Assembly: GCA_021205045.1 (NCBI GenBank)
Contig: JAJPYH010000146.1
Location: forward strand, 6,307-11,526
Length of the DNA stretch: 5,220 nt
Source of the DNA: Lachnospiraceae bacterium
GTDB taxonomy: Bacteria; Bacillota; Clostridia; Lachnospirales; Lachnospiraceae
Direction: 5' to 3'
Numbering within the stretch: position 1 is the first letter of the stretch; every line of letters begins with the position of its first letter. Shown here one piece after another: positions 5,183-5,220 of the stretch. The notes under the pieces are model-generated. The model searched no databases and was not told where the DNA came from. It worked only from the letters and a program-made list of their open reading frames with translations. A program made the translations under genes and the position numbers.

Positions 5183-5220
5183 GAGTTTTTGACAAAAAAA
5201 TAATTTTTTTTAGCGTATTT

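Noticed and set aside
5189..5220. Divergent plus-strand promoter (TTGACA at 5189-5194)
   Set aside because: No acceptable -10 at 16-18 nt is visible before the window ends, and the sequence is mostly A and T runs.

Overview
The window looks like Firmicutes DNA, most likely a gut Clostridia of the Lachnospiraceae type. This is an inference from the style of the genes: a Gram-positive sortase-pilus set with a dedicated type I signal peptidase, a fimbrial-isopeptide (D2/SpaA-type) major pilin, a small minor pilin, and a modular surface adhesin with Cna_B-like repeats. No rRNA, tRNA, transposase, integrase or CRISPR array was seen. Every supported gene is on the minus strand, so the locus reads from the right edge to the left.

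In transcription order: (1) 5220-4778 is a leader. It has an AT-rich upstream tract, a candidate extended -10 promoter whose spacer holds a run of nine G, about 330 nt of hairpin-rich sequence with a decayed small reading frame, and a Rho-independent terminator just before the first gene. (2) 4777-4188 encodes signal peptidase I; its natural ATG appears to be put out of frame by an A7 run. (3) 4187-3893 holds two very short open frames of unknown meaning. (4) 3892-2405 encodes the major pilin. It loses its last domain and sorting signal where it runs into (5) a 21-unit, 16-bp tandem array at 2464-2135. (6) 2108-1584 encodes a minor/basal pilin N-terminal domain that stops at a conserved strand. 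(7) From about 1599 to the left edge runs a modular adhesin: an acidic repeat linker, two related beta-sandwich carbohydrate-binding-like modules, then Cna_B domains, with one in-frame TGA. Its C-terminus lies outside the window.

In an intact system of this kind, the signal peptidase processes the pilin precursors, and a sortase (not in this window) joins them at LPXTG-like signals with the adhesin at the tip. Here no LPXTG signal is visible, both pilins are truncated, and the adhesin and peptidase each carry a reading-frame lesion. Two readings are possible: a pilus locus in decay or badly rearranged/assembled, or a contingency-type locus in which homopolymers (G9, A7) and a minisatellite switch or remodel the pilus. 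The sequence alone cannot decide between them. The 16-bp array and the G9 promoter spacer are the most unusual elements.
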